From positions 34,941-98,940 of the forward strand of contig NZ_ATHV01000028.1 of NCBI RefSeq assembly GCF_000422205.1: DNA of 64,000 bases, in the 5' to 3' direction. The position numbers and the translations under genes were made by a program. Source of the stretch: Desulfovibrio sp. X2. GTDB taxonomy: Bacteria; Desulfobacterota; Desulfovibrionia; Desulfovibrionales; Desulfovibrionaceae. Positions 17,608 to 25,827 of the stretch are shown here, piece after piece (position 1 is the first letter of the stretch; each line of letters begins with the position of its first letter). The notes beneath the pieces were generated by a model. It was given only the letters and a program-made list of their open reading frames with translations. It was not told the DNA's origin and ran no database searches.

Positions 17608-17671
17608 AATCGCCTACCTCAATGGAGGAGATACACCGCTCCTCCCCCGTGCACAAGTGTCCTGACCTATT

Positions 17672-17699
17672 TATCGGTCCTGCATCGCCTTTTCTTTAG
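17672..17699 (-). promoter_or_regulatory. Sigma-28-like promoter of flgM
   Basis: Read on the minus strand: TAAAGAAA (17699-17692), 12 nt, ACCGATAA (17679-17672). It matches TAAAGTTT / GCCGATAA at 6 of 8 and 7 of 8 bases, with a spacer one longer than the usual 11. The same spacing occurs at the next promoter upstream (18180-18207). Confidence 0.6.
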
Positions 17700-17725
17700 G
17701 GCCCTCCAGGGGAGCGCCGCGGTTC

Positions 17726-18154
17726 TCAGAGCATCGTCTCGTCCACGGCCCGGGTGGTGATCTCCCAGAGCGTGGCCAGGACCTCGTGCGTTTCCTCGGG
17801 CGAGAGCAGGACCGCTCCGTCTCCGTCGTTTTGCCGGAGAATTTGCAATTCCTGTTCCATGAAGGGGTACTCGAAGAGCAGCCTGCCGCCGACCCGCTTC
17901 TCGAGCTCTTCCTTGATGTGCTCGACGAGGGGATTCTCCACCCCGGTGACCACGAGGTTGTCGATGATCTCCCGGGCGACCTTCTCCACCAGGGCCTGGC
18001 GTCTGAGGTCCCGTGTCGCCGCATTGTTCCCGTCCGCACCGTCCCCGTCCGCGCCGTGCATCCGGCGCTGGAAGCGCGCCAGCCTGCGGGCGTTCACGAG
18101 CTGCTTGCCGTAGGTGCGCAGCATGGTGCGGATCTGGTACGGGTTGGTCAGCAT
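17726..18154 (-). CDS. FlgM-associated conserved protein (DVU0524-like)
   Basis: A 142-residue, mainly helical protein with no signal or membrane segment. It begins MLTNPYQIRTMLRTYGKQLV and carries an acidic insert GADGDGADGNN. Position just upstream of flgM fits, as I recall, the D. vulgaris gene DVU0524, annotated only as FlgM-associated. The region LVEKVAREIIDNLVVTGVENP resembles a compact helical adaptor. A sigma-28-like promoter with a short leader precedes it. A role in late flagellar regulation or export is an inference from position and promoter. Confidence 0.75.
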   Translation of the reverse strand: MLTNPYQIRTMLRTYGKQLVNARRLARFQRRMHGADGDGADGNNAATRDLRRQALVEKVAREIIDNLVVTGVENPLVEHIKEELEKRVGGRLLFEYPFMEQELQILRQNDGDGAVLLSPEETHEVLATLWEITTRAVDETML

Positions 18155-18179
18155 TTAAAATCATCCCCTTTCGCCGTTC

Positions 18180-18207
18180 TTTTCGGTACCGGGAGTCGGA
18201 AACTTTA
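18180..18207 (-). promoter_or_regulatory. Sigma-28-like promoter of the FlgM-associated gene
   Basis: On the minus strand: a perfect TAAAGTTT (18207-18200), 12 nt, then ACCGAAAA (18187-18180), matching 6 of 8 bases of the -10 consensus. A start near 18173 would give a leader of about 20 nt containing the GGGG ribosome site. Confidence 0.6.
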
Positions 18208-18287
18208 GATGGAAAGCTGACTTTTTTCGTGTCCCTCGGAAAAAAGCCGGGCTTGAATGATTCGCGCCTTTCTACTACCTATCGCCC

Positions 18288-19142
18288 ATGTCGCCAGCCA
18301 CGCGCCGCATCTGCCTGATCGTCCGAGACCGACCCGAAGCCCGCCGCCTCGCCGCCGAGATCACCACTTGGTGCGGGGAGCGGAGCGTCGCCGTCCAGAC
18401 CTTGCCCCACGTCAGCTCCGGCTTCCTCTTTCCGAGGGACAGCCTGGAGTCGTCCGAGTTCGTCCTCGTGCTCGGCGGGGACGGGACCTTCATCTCCGTG
18501 GCCCGTTCCGCCCTGGGCAGCGGCGTGCCCCTGCTCGGCCTGAACATGGGCCGCGTCGGCTTCCTGGCCGAGGCGGACATGGCCTCCTGGCCCACGGCGC
18601 TCGACCGGGCGCTCTCCGGGGACGTGCGGCTCGAGGAGCGCATGGCCTTCTCCTACCGCGTGCTGCGCGGCGAAGGCATGGTCGCCGAGGGCCGGGCCAT
18701 CAACGACGTGGTCGTCAGCCGCGGCCGCCTGGCCCGCCTGGTGCGCCTCTCCCTGGCCTACGGCGGCGAGCACGTGAGCCGGCTGCGCGCGGACGGGCTC
18801 ATCATCTCCACGCCCACGGGCTCCACGGCCTATTCCGTGTCCGCGGGCGGTCCGCTCGTCCACCCCTCGGTGCAGAGCTTCTGCGTCACGCCCATCTGCC
18901 CCTTCCGCAACTATTTCCGCACCCTGGTCCTGCCCACGGAGCGCCCGCTGGTCGTGGAGAACGACGACGGCGCCTGCGAGGTCTACCTGACCGTGGACGG
19001 CCAGGACTCGCTGCAGCTCCGCCCCGGCGACCGGCTCGAGGTCCGGCGGGCGGAGCAGGGCATGCTCCTGCTCAGGCTCGACCGCCACGGCTACTTCCAG
19101 TCGCTGCAGGACAAGGGCTTCCTTACGGAGCTGACCACGTGA
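18288..19142 (+). CDS. nadK: NAD kinase
   Basis: A 284-residue ATP-NAD kinase. The diagnostic GGDG (VLVLGGDGTFISVAR) is at about residues 63-66, followed by GVPLLGLNMGRVGFLAE, the INDVVVSRG segment and STPTGSTAYSVSAGGPLVHP, all characteristic of the family. It makes NADP from NAD in the cytoplasm. There is no obvious ribosome site before ATG 18288, so the start is slightly uncertain. Its TGA overlaps the GTG start of the next gene, implying coupling. Confidence 0.95.
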   Translation: MSPATRRICLIVRDRPEARRLAAEITTWCGERSVAVQTLPHVSSGFLFPRDSLESSEFVLVLGGDGTFISVARSALGSGVPLLGLNMGRVGFLAEADMASWPTALDRALSGDVRLEERMAFSYRVLRGEGMVAEGRAINDVVVSRGRLARLVRLSLAYGGEHVSRLRADGLIISTPTGSTAYSVSAGGPLVHPSVQSFCVTPICPFRNYFRTLVLPTERPLVVENDDGACEVYLTVDGQDSLQLRPGDRLEVRRAEQGMLLLRLDRHGYFQSLQDKGFLTELTT

Positions 19143-20935
19143 GGGACTTCTCGCTCGTCACGAGCCCCGAGGAGCTGCGCTTCGGCGTGGGACCGGAGCT
19201 CGACGCCTGGCTGCTGCATTTCCTGACCGAGAACTCCCTGGTCCACGCCACGGATCCGGAGAAGAACGCCACGCCCGAGCAGCTGCGTTTCATGATCCCC
19301 CTCGGGGAGGACCAGATCTTCGCGCCCTGCTCGGACCACATGCTGCGCCTGCTGCTCAACAACTCCCTGGACCCGGGGCTGCGCGCCGAGTACTGCGCGC
19401 GCTGGCGCCGCCTGGTGGGGCTCACGCGGGAGTTCCTGCCCGACCGCGACGACAGGCGGCGCGTCCTGGACCTCTGCCGCCACAAGCTGCGCATGGTCCT
19501 GGCCTCGCCGATCATCATCCCGTCGCGGCTGCAGAAGCGCTTCATGACCATGTTCATGGCCGTGAGCGGACTTTCCGACCCCTACCGCGAGAAGCGGCGC
19601 CGGGCCAACGAGCGCGCCTGGCACGCGCTGAAGCACGAGGGCGTGGACCGCTTCATCACCGAGTGCCCGGAGACGCTCCAGGCCTGCCGCCACATGGACG
19701 ACGTGCGCCACGAGCTGGACATGCGCGAGCTCGAGCGCCTCTTCCATCTGGCGACCTACTCCGACCTGTGGCTCCCCGAGGCCGTGAAGGACGGTGCGAA
19801 GGACGGTGCGAAGGATGGTGCGAAAGACGGGCGGCCCGATCTGGACGCCCTGCGCGCCGAGTGCCGCGCCGACACCGCCTGCATCGACATCCTGCGCCGC
19901 GCCTTCGGCCGCGACGTGGGCCGGGACCAGAAGATCCTCTACCTGCCGGAGCGCAGCGGGGGCCTGATCTTCGACCTGCTGCTCGTGCGCGCCCTGGTGC
20001 GCCAGGGCCACCGCGTGATCATGGCCTTCAAGGACGGCTTCAATTTCCACGCCCCGGTCTTCTGGGACTGGGACCACGACTCCGTGCTCGCCGGACAGCT
20101 GCGCGAGGCGACCTTCATCGCCGAGCCGCGCATGAGCAAGAACGACCTCCTGCGCGCCCAGCGCGAGAACCGCTTCATCGTCATCTCCGACGGCACGCGC
20201 GAGGAGCTGAACCTCTACCGCGCCTCGGTGACCTTCGCCCGGGCCTGGAAGGAGTCGGATCTCGTCATCGCCAAGGGCGCCTCCAACAAGCGCCGCCTGG
20301 CCATGACCCACCACAGCTTCACGCGCGACGTGATCTGCTTCTGGCGCGACCCGGACGGCAGCTTCCAGATGGTCCACCGCCAAAAGCCAGAGTCCGTGCG
20401 CAAGTTCAACGAGGCCGGGCTCTCCGCCCTGTCCGGCAGCATCATCGCGTCGCTTCGGCGGGCCAAGTCCCAGGGCAAGAGCGTGATGTTCTACTCGGCC
20501 ATCGTCGGCTCCATCCCCGGCCAGGTGAAGACCGCCCTCAAGGTGCTCGAGACCTTCGTCGGCTACCTGCGCGACCGCCTGGACCAGACCTTCGTCATCA
20601 ACCCCGGCGAGCACTTCGTCGAGGGCATGGACGCGGACGACCTGATGTACATGTGGGAGCAGGTGCAGCGCTCGGGCCTCATAGACGTCTGGCGCTTCCA
20701 GACCGTGGAGGACATCGAGAAGAGCTTCGAGCTCATGGGCCAGAAGGTGCCCAACTCCTGGACCGGCAAGGACTCCACCTTCTCCACCGGCTGCACCAAG
20801 GAGATGCGCATCGCGCTCGAGGTGCAGAAGAGCCATCCCGAGATGCAGATCATAGGCCCCGCGCCCGAGAAGTTCTTCCGCCGCCAGGAATACGGCGTGG
20901 GCAAGTTCTTCGACGCCACCATCGCGGCCCAGTGA
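19139..20935 (+). CDS. DUF89/ARMT1-like protein
   Basis: A 598-residue protein starting at GTG 19139, which overlaps the nadK stop. The C-terminal half resembles the DUF89/ARMT1 metal-dependent phosphatase fold: ILYLPERSGGLIFDLLLVRA, the basic strand HRVIMAFKDGFNFHAP, FIVISDGTREELNLYR and ESDLVIAKGASNKRRL, analogous to the DLVI-KG-N motif of that family. Known members hydrolyse phosphometabolites as damage control. The N-terminal 200 residues are helical and unassigned. A KDGAKDGAKDG stretch near residue 218 comes from a 12-bp tandem repeat. The family call is moderately secure; the substrate is unknown. Confidence 0.6.
   Translation: MRDFSLVTSPEELRFGVGPELDAWLLHFLTENSLVHATDPEKNATPEQLRFMIPLGEDQIFAPCSDHMLRLLLNNSLDPGLRAEYCARWRRLVGLTREFLPDRDDRRRVLDLCRHKLRMVLASPIIIPSRLQKRFMTMFMAVSGLSDPYREKRRRANERAWHALKHEGVDRFITECPETLQACRHMDDVRHELDMRELERLFHLATYSDLWLPEAVKDGAKDGAKDGAKDGRPDLDALRAECRADTACIDILRRAFGRDVGRDQKILYLPERSGGLIFDLLLVRALVRQGHRVIMAFKDGFNFHAPVFWDWDHDSVLAGQLREATFIAEPRMSKNDLLRAQRENRFIVISDGTREELNLYRASVTFARAWKESDLVIAKGASNKRRLAMTHHSFTRDVICFWRDPDGSFQMVHRQKPESVRKFNEAGLSALSGSIIASLRRAKSQGKSVMFYSAIVGSIPGQVKTALKVLETFVGYLRDRLDQTFVINPGEHFVEGMDADDLMYMWEQVQRSGLIDVWRFQTVEDIEKSFELMGQKVPNSWTGKDSTFSTGCTKEMRIALEVQKSHPEMQIIGPAPEKFFRRQEYGVGKFFDATIAAQ
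19794..19829 (+). repeat. 12-bp in-frame tandem repeat (about 3 units)
   Basis: GTGCGAAGGACG, GTGCGAAGGATG and GTGCGAAAGACG follow a partial unit at 19784. They encode an AKDG repeat inside the DUF89-like protein. Being a multiple of three, copy-number change would keep the frame. Confidence 0.8.
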
Positions 20936-20943
20936 GGTACGCC

Positions 20944-22224
20944 ATGTCTTCGCTTTCGCGACCCCTTTCCCCGTCCGTTCCCCGGTCCTTCCGCGCTCGC
21001 CTGCGCGCCTGCCTCGCGGGGGCGGCCATGCTCCTGCTCGCGGCCTGCGCGGCCAAGGCGCCCGTGGCCCCGACCCCGCCGCCCCCGACCTCGGCCGCGC
21101 CGGGCTTCACCCGCGTGGGCCCGGCCGAGGCCCTGGCCCTGGCGGACCGCCTCGACCCCGCGACCCAGCGCCTGGGCTCGTGGAACGACATGGCCGGAGC
21201 GCTCTCCCAGAGCCTGGCCTACCTCGACGCCAAGCCGTCGGGCGCTCTGGCCCTGGACACGCCCGGGCTGCAGCTGACCTGGGGCCAGCTCGACATGACG
21301 GCGCGTCGGCTGCTGGCGGACCTGCCCCGGCTCGACGCCGACCCCTCCATCCTCGCCCGCGACTACGTCTGGCTGCGCGTGGGGCCCGACCCCCTGCTCA
21401 CCGGCTACTACGCGCCGCTGCTGGACGCGAGCCTGACGAAGAAGCCCGGCTACGACTGGCCGCTCTACGGCCTGCCGCACGACCTGCAGACCATCGACCT
21501 GGGGCAGTTCCAGCCGCGCTGGACCGGGCAGAAGATCGTCTACCGGGTGGAGAACGGCCGCATCAAGCCGTACTACGACCGCCGCCAGATCGACCTGGGC
21601 AAGGCCCTTGCGGGCAGGCACCTCGAGATCGCCTGGACGCGCGACCCGTGGGACATCTACGTGCTGCAGGTGCAGGGCTCGGGCTACCTGAAGCTTCCGG
21701 ACGGCCGCGTCCAGCCCGTGCTCTACGCGGGCAAGAACGGGCGGCAGTTCATCTCCTCGGAGAAGCTCATGCTCCAGCGCGGCCTCCTGGACAGGGCCGA
21801 GATCGACCGCGAGGGCATCCGCGCCGCCCTGGACCGCATGGGGCCGGAGAAGATCGACATCCTGGCCGAGAACCCGAGCTACGTCTTCTTCCGCCTCTCG
21901 GACAGCCCGCCCGTGGGCACCATCGGCCGTCCCCTGACCGGGCTCGTGTCCATGGCCACGGACCCGGGGCTTTTGCCGCTCGGCTCCATCATCCCCTTTT
22001 CCGCCGACCTGCCCGGCGGCTCGGCCGACGCGCCCTGGACCTCGGTGCACGGCATCGGCCTGGCCCAGGACACGGGCGGCCTCATCAAGGGCAGCCACAT
22101 CGACTACTATTGCGGCGCGGGCCAGGATCGCGAGTGGATGGCCTTCCACATGAAGAAGCCCGCCCAGGCCTTTTTGCTGCTGCACCGCGACGCCCTGGCC
22201 CTGGCGCCGGGCGGCGCGCAGTGA
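20944..22224 (+). CDS. mltA: MltA-type membrane-bound lytic transglycosylase
   Basis: A 426-residue outer-membrane lipoprotein. The signal peptide ends with LLLAAC, acylated cysteine at residue 35. The MltA domain is recognised by LLTGYYAPLLDASLTKKPGY, the core DIYVLQVQGSGYLKLPDGR with YAGKNGRQF, and the C-terminal 3D-like end GLAQDTGGLIKGSHIDYYCG with the catalytic-type Asp. It cleaves peptidoglycan to 1,6-anhydro products. The gene follows the DUF89-like gene by 8 nt and is followed by the DUF4254 gene, so they are probably cotranscribed with nadK. Confidence 0.92.
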   Translation: MSSLSRPLSPSVPRSFRARLRACLAGAAMLLLAACAAKAPVAPTPPPPTSAAPGFTRVGPAEALALADRLDPATQRLGSWNDMAGALSQSLAYLDAKPSGALALDTPGLQLTWGQLDMTARRLLADLPRLDADPSILARDYVWLRVGPDPLLTGYYAPLLDASLTKKPGYDWPLYGLPHDLQTIDLGQFQPRWTGQKIVYRVENGRIKPYYDRRQIDLGKALAGRHLEIAWTRDPWDIYVLQVQGSGYLKLPDGRVQPVLYAGKNGRQFISSEKLMLQRGLLDRAEIDREGIRAALDRMGPEKIDILAENPSYVFFRLSDSPPVGTIGRPLTGLVSMATDPGLLPLGSIIPFSADLPGGSADAPWTSVHGIGLAQDTGGLIKGSHIDYYCGAGQDREWMAFHMKKPAQAFLLLHRDALALAPGGAQ

Positions 22225-22247
22225 GCGCGAACGAACACGGAGAGACG

Positions 22248-22901
22248 ATGACCCTTGACGAAATCACCGGCCTCGTTGCCGCCTGCGCCCAGGCGCAGCT
22301 CGACCTGACCGACCTCTGGCACGAGCGCGAGCCCGCCGCGGACTACGACCCCATCGCCCTGGACGAGGCGGGGCAGGGCGGCGCGCCCTCGCTGCCCGCC
22401 GTGGCCGCGGCCGAGCACCTGGCCAACTTCCGCCTCTGGCACGTGGAGGACGAGGCCCGGCGGCGCGACGTGGGGCCGGAGGTCATCGCCGACTGCAAGC
22501 GCCGCATCGACGGCCTGAACCAGCGCCGCAACGACCTCATCGAGCGCGTGGACGCCGCGCTCATCGCCGCCATGCAGGACGTCCTGCCCGCAAACGCGCC
22601 CGCGCGCCACAACACCGAGAGCGCGGGCATGGCGCTGGACCGGCTGTCCATCCTGGCGCTCAAGGTCTTCCACATGAAGGAGCAGACCGAGCGCCTGGAC
22701 GCGGGCGAGGAGCACCGCAGGGCCTGCGTCGCCAAGCTCGCCGTGCTGCGCGAGCAGCGCACCGACCTCCTGGCCGCGCTCACCGACCTCCTGGCCGACT
22801 ACGCCGCGGGCAGGAAGCGCCCCAAGGTCTACTTCCAGTTCAAGATGTACAACGACCCCGCCCTGAACCCGGCGCTGTACGGAAAGGGCGCGAAGGCCTG
22901 A
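22248..22901 (+). CDS. DUF4254 family protein
   Basis: A 217-residue, helical, soluble protein. The family block LANFRLWHVEDEARRRDVGP and DGLNQRRNDLIERVDAALI is clear. DUF4254 genes are often found beside glycosyltransferases and cell-envelope genes; no activity is established that I know of. ATG 22248 has GGAGAGA a few bases upstream; a GTG at 22221 overlapping the mltA stop would add nine residues. Its place after mltA suggests an envelope role, but this is inference. Confidence 0.75.
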   Translation: MTLDEITGLVAACAQAQLDLTDLWHEREPAADYDPIALDEAGQGGAPSLPAVAAAEHLANFRLWHVEDEARRRDVGPEVIADCKRRIDGLNQRRNDLIERVDAALIAAMQDVLPANAPARHNTESAGMALDRLSILALKVFHMKEQTERLDAGEEHRRACVAKLAVLREQRTDLLAALTDLLADYAAGRKRPKVYFQFKMYNDPALNPALYGKGAKA

Positions 22902-23003
22902 TCCGGTAGGACACGAGGGCGGCGGGCCGGGACGGCCGAGCCGCGGCCCGCAGCCCCGCCTCCTGCCGCGCCTTGCCTTCCGGCGGGGCCGGGCTCTCCG
23001 GCC

Positions 23004-23032
23004 TTGTCTGTCCGGCCCTCCCGGGCTATAGT
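23004..23032 (+). promoter_or_regulatory. Sigma-70 promoter of gatB
   Basis: TTGTCT (23004-23009), 17 nt, TATAGT (23027-23032). The -10 matches 5 of 6 bases and the spacing is ideal. A start near 23039 gives a leader of about 206 nt that includes the whole A3 element. Confidence 0.6.
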
Positions 23033-23084
23033 CCCCAATTGCGCCAGGATGTCCGCAGTTTGTCGGGCTCCCGCCACGGTCCTT

Positions 23085-23231
23085 CGCGCGTGCCGCGTCA
23101 GGACGCGCCGCGCGGGCCGGACGGAAATCCGGCTCCGCCGCCGGGGGGCGGCGTGAGCGAGCCGAAAACCACGTTTTCCGGCGAGCGGCCCTCCGCACGA
23201 TACGGTCTTGCGCATCGTGCGGACATCACAC
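23085..23231 (+). repeat. Family A structured repeat, copy A3 (gatB leader)
   Basis: The most diverged copy. P2 is GCCGGA/TCCGGC (23116-23121 with 23128-23133), a different sequence from the GAACCG/CGGTTC of A1 and A2 but still paired. P3 is GCCGCC-GGGG-GGCGGC (23137-23152); P4 23161-23169 with 23173-23182 (one bulge); P5 CCGCACGATACG (23193-23204) with CGCATCGTGCGG (23211-23222). The tail GACATCACAC (23222-23231) is identical to A2 and ends 13 nt before the gatB start. The left boundary is approximate. Confidence 0.8.
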
Positions 23232-23244
23232 AAGAGAGGAAAGC

Positions 23245-24675
23245 ATGGCAGAATACGAAGCCGTCATCGGGCTCGAGGTCCACGCCCAGCTCACGACCAA
23301 CACCAAGCTCTTCTGCGGCTGCTCCACGCATTTCGGGGACGAGCCCAACGCCAACGTCTGCCCGGTCTGCGCCGCCATGCCCGGCGTGCTGCCGGTGATG
23401 AACGACCGCGCCCTGGAATACGCCTGCAAGATGGCCATGGCCGTGGACGCGCGGATCAACATGACCAGTATCTTCGCGCGCAAGAACTATTTCTATCCCG
23501 ACCTGCCCAAGGGCTACCAGATCAGCCAGTACGAGCAGCCCCTGTGCGAGCACGGCCGCATCGACATCGAGGCGGGCGGCGGGACCAAGACCATCGGCAT
23601 CACGCGCATCCACATGGAGGAGGACGCGGGCAAGAACATCCACTCGAGCGTGGAGAACAAGAGCTTCGTGGACCTCAACCGCTGCGGCGTGCCGCTCATC
23701 GAGATCGTCTCCGAGCCGGACCTGCGCTCCTCGGAAGAAGCCGTGGCCTACCTGAAGGAGCTGCGCTCCATCCTCGTCTACCTCGGCATCTGCGACGGCA
23801 ACATGGAGGAGGGGTCGTTCCGCTGCGACGCCAACGTCTCCGTGCGCAGGAAGGGGGCCACCGCCTTCGGCACCCGCGCCGAGATCAAGAACGTCAACTC
23901 GTTCCGCAACGTGCAGCGCGCCATCGACTACGAGATCGGCCGCCACATCGACTGCATCGAGGACGGCGAGGCCATCGTGCAGGAGACGCGCCTCTTTGAC
24001 GCGAACAAGGGCGTGACCCAGTCCATGCGCGGCAAGGAAGAGGCCCACGACTACCGCTATTTCCCCGATCCGGACCTCGTGCCCGTGCAGCTCGAGCCCT
24101 CCTGGGTGGAGCGCTGGCGCGGCGAGCTTCCGGAGCTGCCCGCCGCCCGCCGCGCGCGCTTCGCCTCGCAGTACGGCCTGCCCGAGAAGGACGCGGCCGT
24201 GCTGACCTCCGAGCGCGACGTGGCCGACTACTTCGAGGCCGCCGTGGGCGCCTACGCCGAGCCCAAGAAGATCGCCAACTGGATCATGAGCGAGCTTCTG
24301 CGCGAGCTGAAGGACTGCGACACGAGCCTTGCGGGCTGCAAACTGACGCCAAAGGGGCTGGCCACGCTCGTGCGCCTCGTGGACAGCGGGGCCATCAGTG
24401 GCAAGATCGGCAAGCAGATCTTCGGCGACCTCTTCGCCAGCGGCGAGGACCCGGAGGCCTACGTCAAGGCCAAGGGGCTCTCGCAGATCTCCGATTCCGG
24501 CGAGCTCGACGCCGTGGTCGACGCGGTCGTGGCCGAGCATCCGGCCGAGGCCGAGCGCTACCGCGCGGGCGAGAAGAAGCTGACGGGCTTCTTCGTGGGC
24601 CAGATCATGAAGAAGACCAAGGGGCAGGCGAATCCGAAGCTGGTCAACGAGTTGTTGGCCAGGAAGCTCGGTTGA
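23245..24675 (+). CDS. gatB: Asp-tRNA(Asn)/Glu-tRNA(Gln) amidotransferase subunit B
   Basis: A 476-residue GatB of normal length. The N-terminus [20 protein letters not shown], then [17 protein letters not shown] with zinc-site cysteines, [17 protein letters not shown] and the C-terminal YqeY-like tail ([19 protein letters not shown]) are all typical. With GatA and GatC, which are not in this window, it amidates misacylated tRNA. AGAGAGGAA precedes the start. It heads an apparent operon with the flavoprotein (29 nt downstream) and mtnA. Its predicted leader contains repeat A3. Confidence 0.97.
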   Translation: MAEYEAVIGLEVHAQLTTNTKLFCGCSTHFGDEPNANVCPVCAAMPGVLPVMNDRALEYACKMAMAVDARINMTSIFARKNYFYPDLPKGYQISQYEQPLCEHGRIDIEAGGGTKTIGITRIHMEEDAGKNIHSSVENKSFVDLNRCGVPLIEIVSEPDLRSSEEAVAYLKELRSILVYLGICDGNMEEGSFRCDANVSVRRKGATAFGTRAEIKNVNSFRNVQRAIDYEIGRHIDCIEDGEAIVQETRLFDANKGVTQSMRGKEEAHDYRYFPDPDLVPVQLEPSWVERWRGELPELPAARRARFASQYGLPEKDAAVLTSERDVADYFEAAVGAYAEPKKIANWIMSELLRELKDCDTSLAGCKLTPKGLATLVRLVDSGAISGKIGKQIFGDLFASGEDPEAYVKAKGLSQISDSGELDAVVDAVVAEHPAEAERYRAGEKKLTGFFVGQIMKKTKGQANPKLVNELLARKLG

Positions 24676-24704
24676 CCCCCCTCGTGCTCGAAGGAGTGGA
24701 GTAA

Positions 24705-25817
24705 ATGAGCATCCTCGACGTCGCCATCATCGGCGGCGGCCCCGGCGGCCTGGCCTGCGCTCGCCGCGCCATGCTGAAGGGCCTGTCCTGCGTGGTCCTG
24801 GAAAAGGGCCGTCACATCCTGCAGGGCATCCGCGACACCTACCCCAAGGGCAAGTCCGTGTACCCCACGGTGCCCAAGGGCGCGGAAGACGACTACATCA
24901 TTTCCGAACTGCGCCCCGAGGGCGAGAAGGAAGACCTCGAGAGCTACCTTTGCCGCATCGAGGCCTTCGTGGCCGAGGCGGGCATCCCGGTGCGCCTGGG
25001 CGAGGAGTTCCTCTCCCTGGCCAAGGACCGGGACGGCTTCACGGTGACCACGAGCCACGGCACCGTCCAGGCGCGCAACGTGGTCCTGGCCTTCGGCAGC
25101 AACATCCCGGTGGAGCTCGGCGTGTACGGCGAGGCCAAGACCGTGGCCAGAAGCCTCGAGAACCCCGAGGACTTCCTGGGCACGCCCTCCCTCGTGCTCG
25201 GCGGCGGCAGCACCGCGGCGGACATCGTGGCCGTGCTTTCGCGCTTCAAGCGCGACCGCGGCGACGAGACCCCGGTCTACTGGGGGCACCGCCGCACCAC
25301 CATGCGCGTGCAGAAGGACGTGGCCCGCGACATGGGCGAGGAGATCCTGCTCGGCGGGAACATCAAGATCCTGCACAACGCCGTGCCCAAGCTCGGCGAG
25401 GTGGACGAGGAGGGCATCGAGCGGCTGGTCATCCAGACCCAGCGCATGGCCCTGGACGGCGGCGTCTACCTGCTGCAGAGCCTGTCCTTCCCCATGAAGA
25501 ACGTCATCGCCTGCATCGGCTCGCAGGGCCCGGCCCCGGTCTTCCGCAAGCTCGGCCTGCAGATGATCACCTGCACCGAGGGCATCTGCAAGATCGGCAA
25601 GGAGGGCTCGGAGCTCATCCTCCTCAACCACTCCCTGGAGACGAGCGCGAAGGGCGTCTACGCCATCGGCGGCGCGGTCAGCCCGGTGTACATGGGCGTG
25701 CCCGAGGAGGGGACCATCACCGAGCAGCGCCATCCCAACATCATCTACGTGGCGGTGCGCGACGGCGTGGCCGTGGCCGACGAGATCGCCGTCGAGTGCG
25801 CCGCCTGCAAGGAATAA
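24705..25817 (+). CDS. FAD/NAD(P)-dependent oxidoreductase (YpdA/thioredoxin-reductase-like)
   Basis: A 370-residue flavoprotein with two Rossmann motifs: [18 protein letters not shown] at the N-terminus for FAD and [17 protein letters not shown] in the middle for NAD(P), plus the closing FAD motif [10 protein letters not shown]. The redox-active CxxC of thioredoxin reductases is absent, as in YpdA-type bacillithiol disulfide reductases. The C-terminus ends CAACKE, a possible redox or metal CxxC. It lies 29 nt after gatB and 10 nt before mtnA. Substrate unknown; role in thiol redox balance is a guess from the fold. Confidence 0.8.
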   Translation: MSILDVAIIGGGPGGLACARRAMLKGLSCVVLEKGRHILQGIRDTYPKGKSVYPTVPKGAEDDYIISELRPEGEKEDLESYLCRIEAFVAEAGIPVRLGEEFLSLAKDRDGFTVTTSHGTVQARNVVLAFGSNIPVELGVYGEAKTVARSLENPEDFLGTPSLVLGGGSTAADIVAVLSRFKRDRGDETPVYWGHRRTTMRVQKDVARDMGEEILLGGNIKILHNAVPKLGEVDEEGIERLVIQTQRMALDGGVYLLQSLSFPMKNVIACIGSQGPAPVFRKLGLQMITCTEGICKIGKEGSELILLNHSLETSAKGVYAIGGAVSPVYMGVPEEGTITEQRHPNIIYVAVRDGVAVADEIAVECAACKE

Positions 25818-25827
25818 GGAGTATCCG

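Larger units (their letters stand above)
22902..23244. other. Gap between the DUF4254 gene and gatB
   Basis: 343 bases with no credible gene. It contains the candidate gatB promoter (23004-23032) and repeat A3 (about 23085-23231), leaving only the gatB ribosome site after it. Confidence 0.6.
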
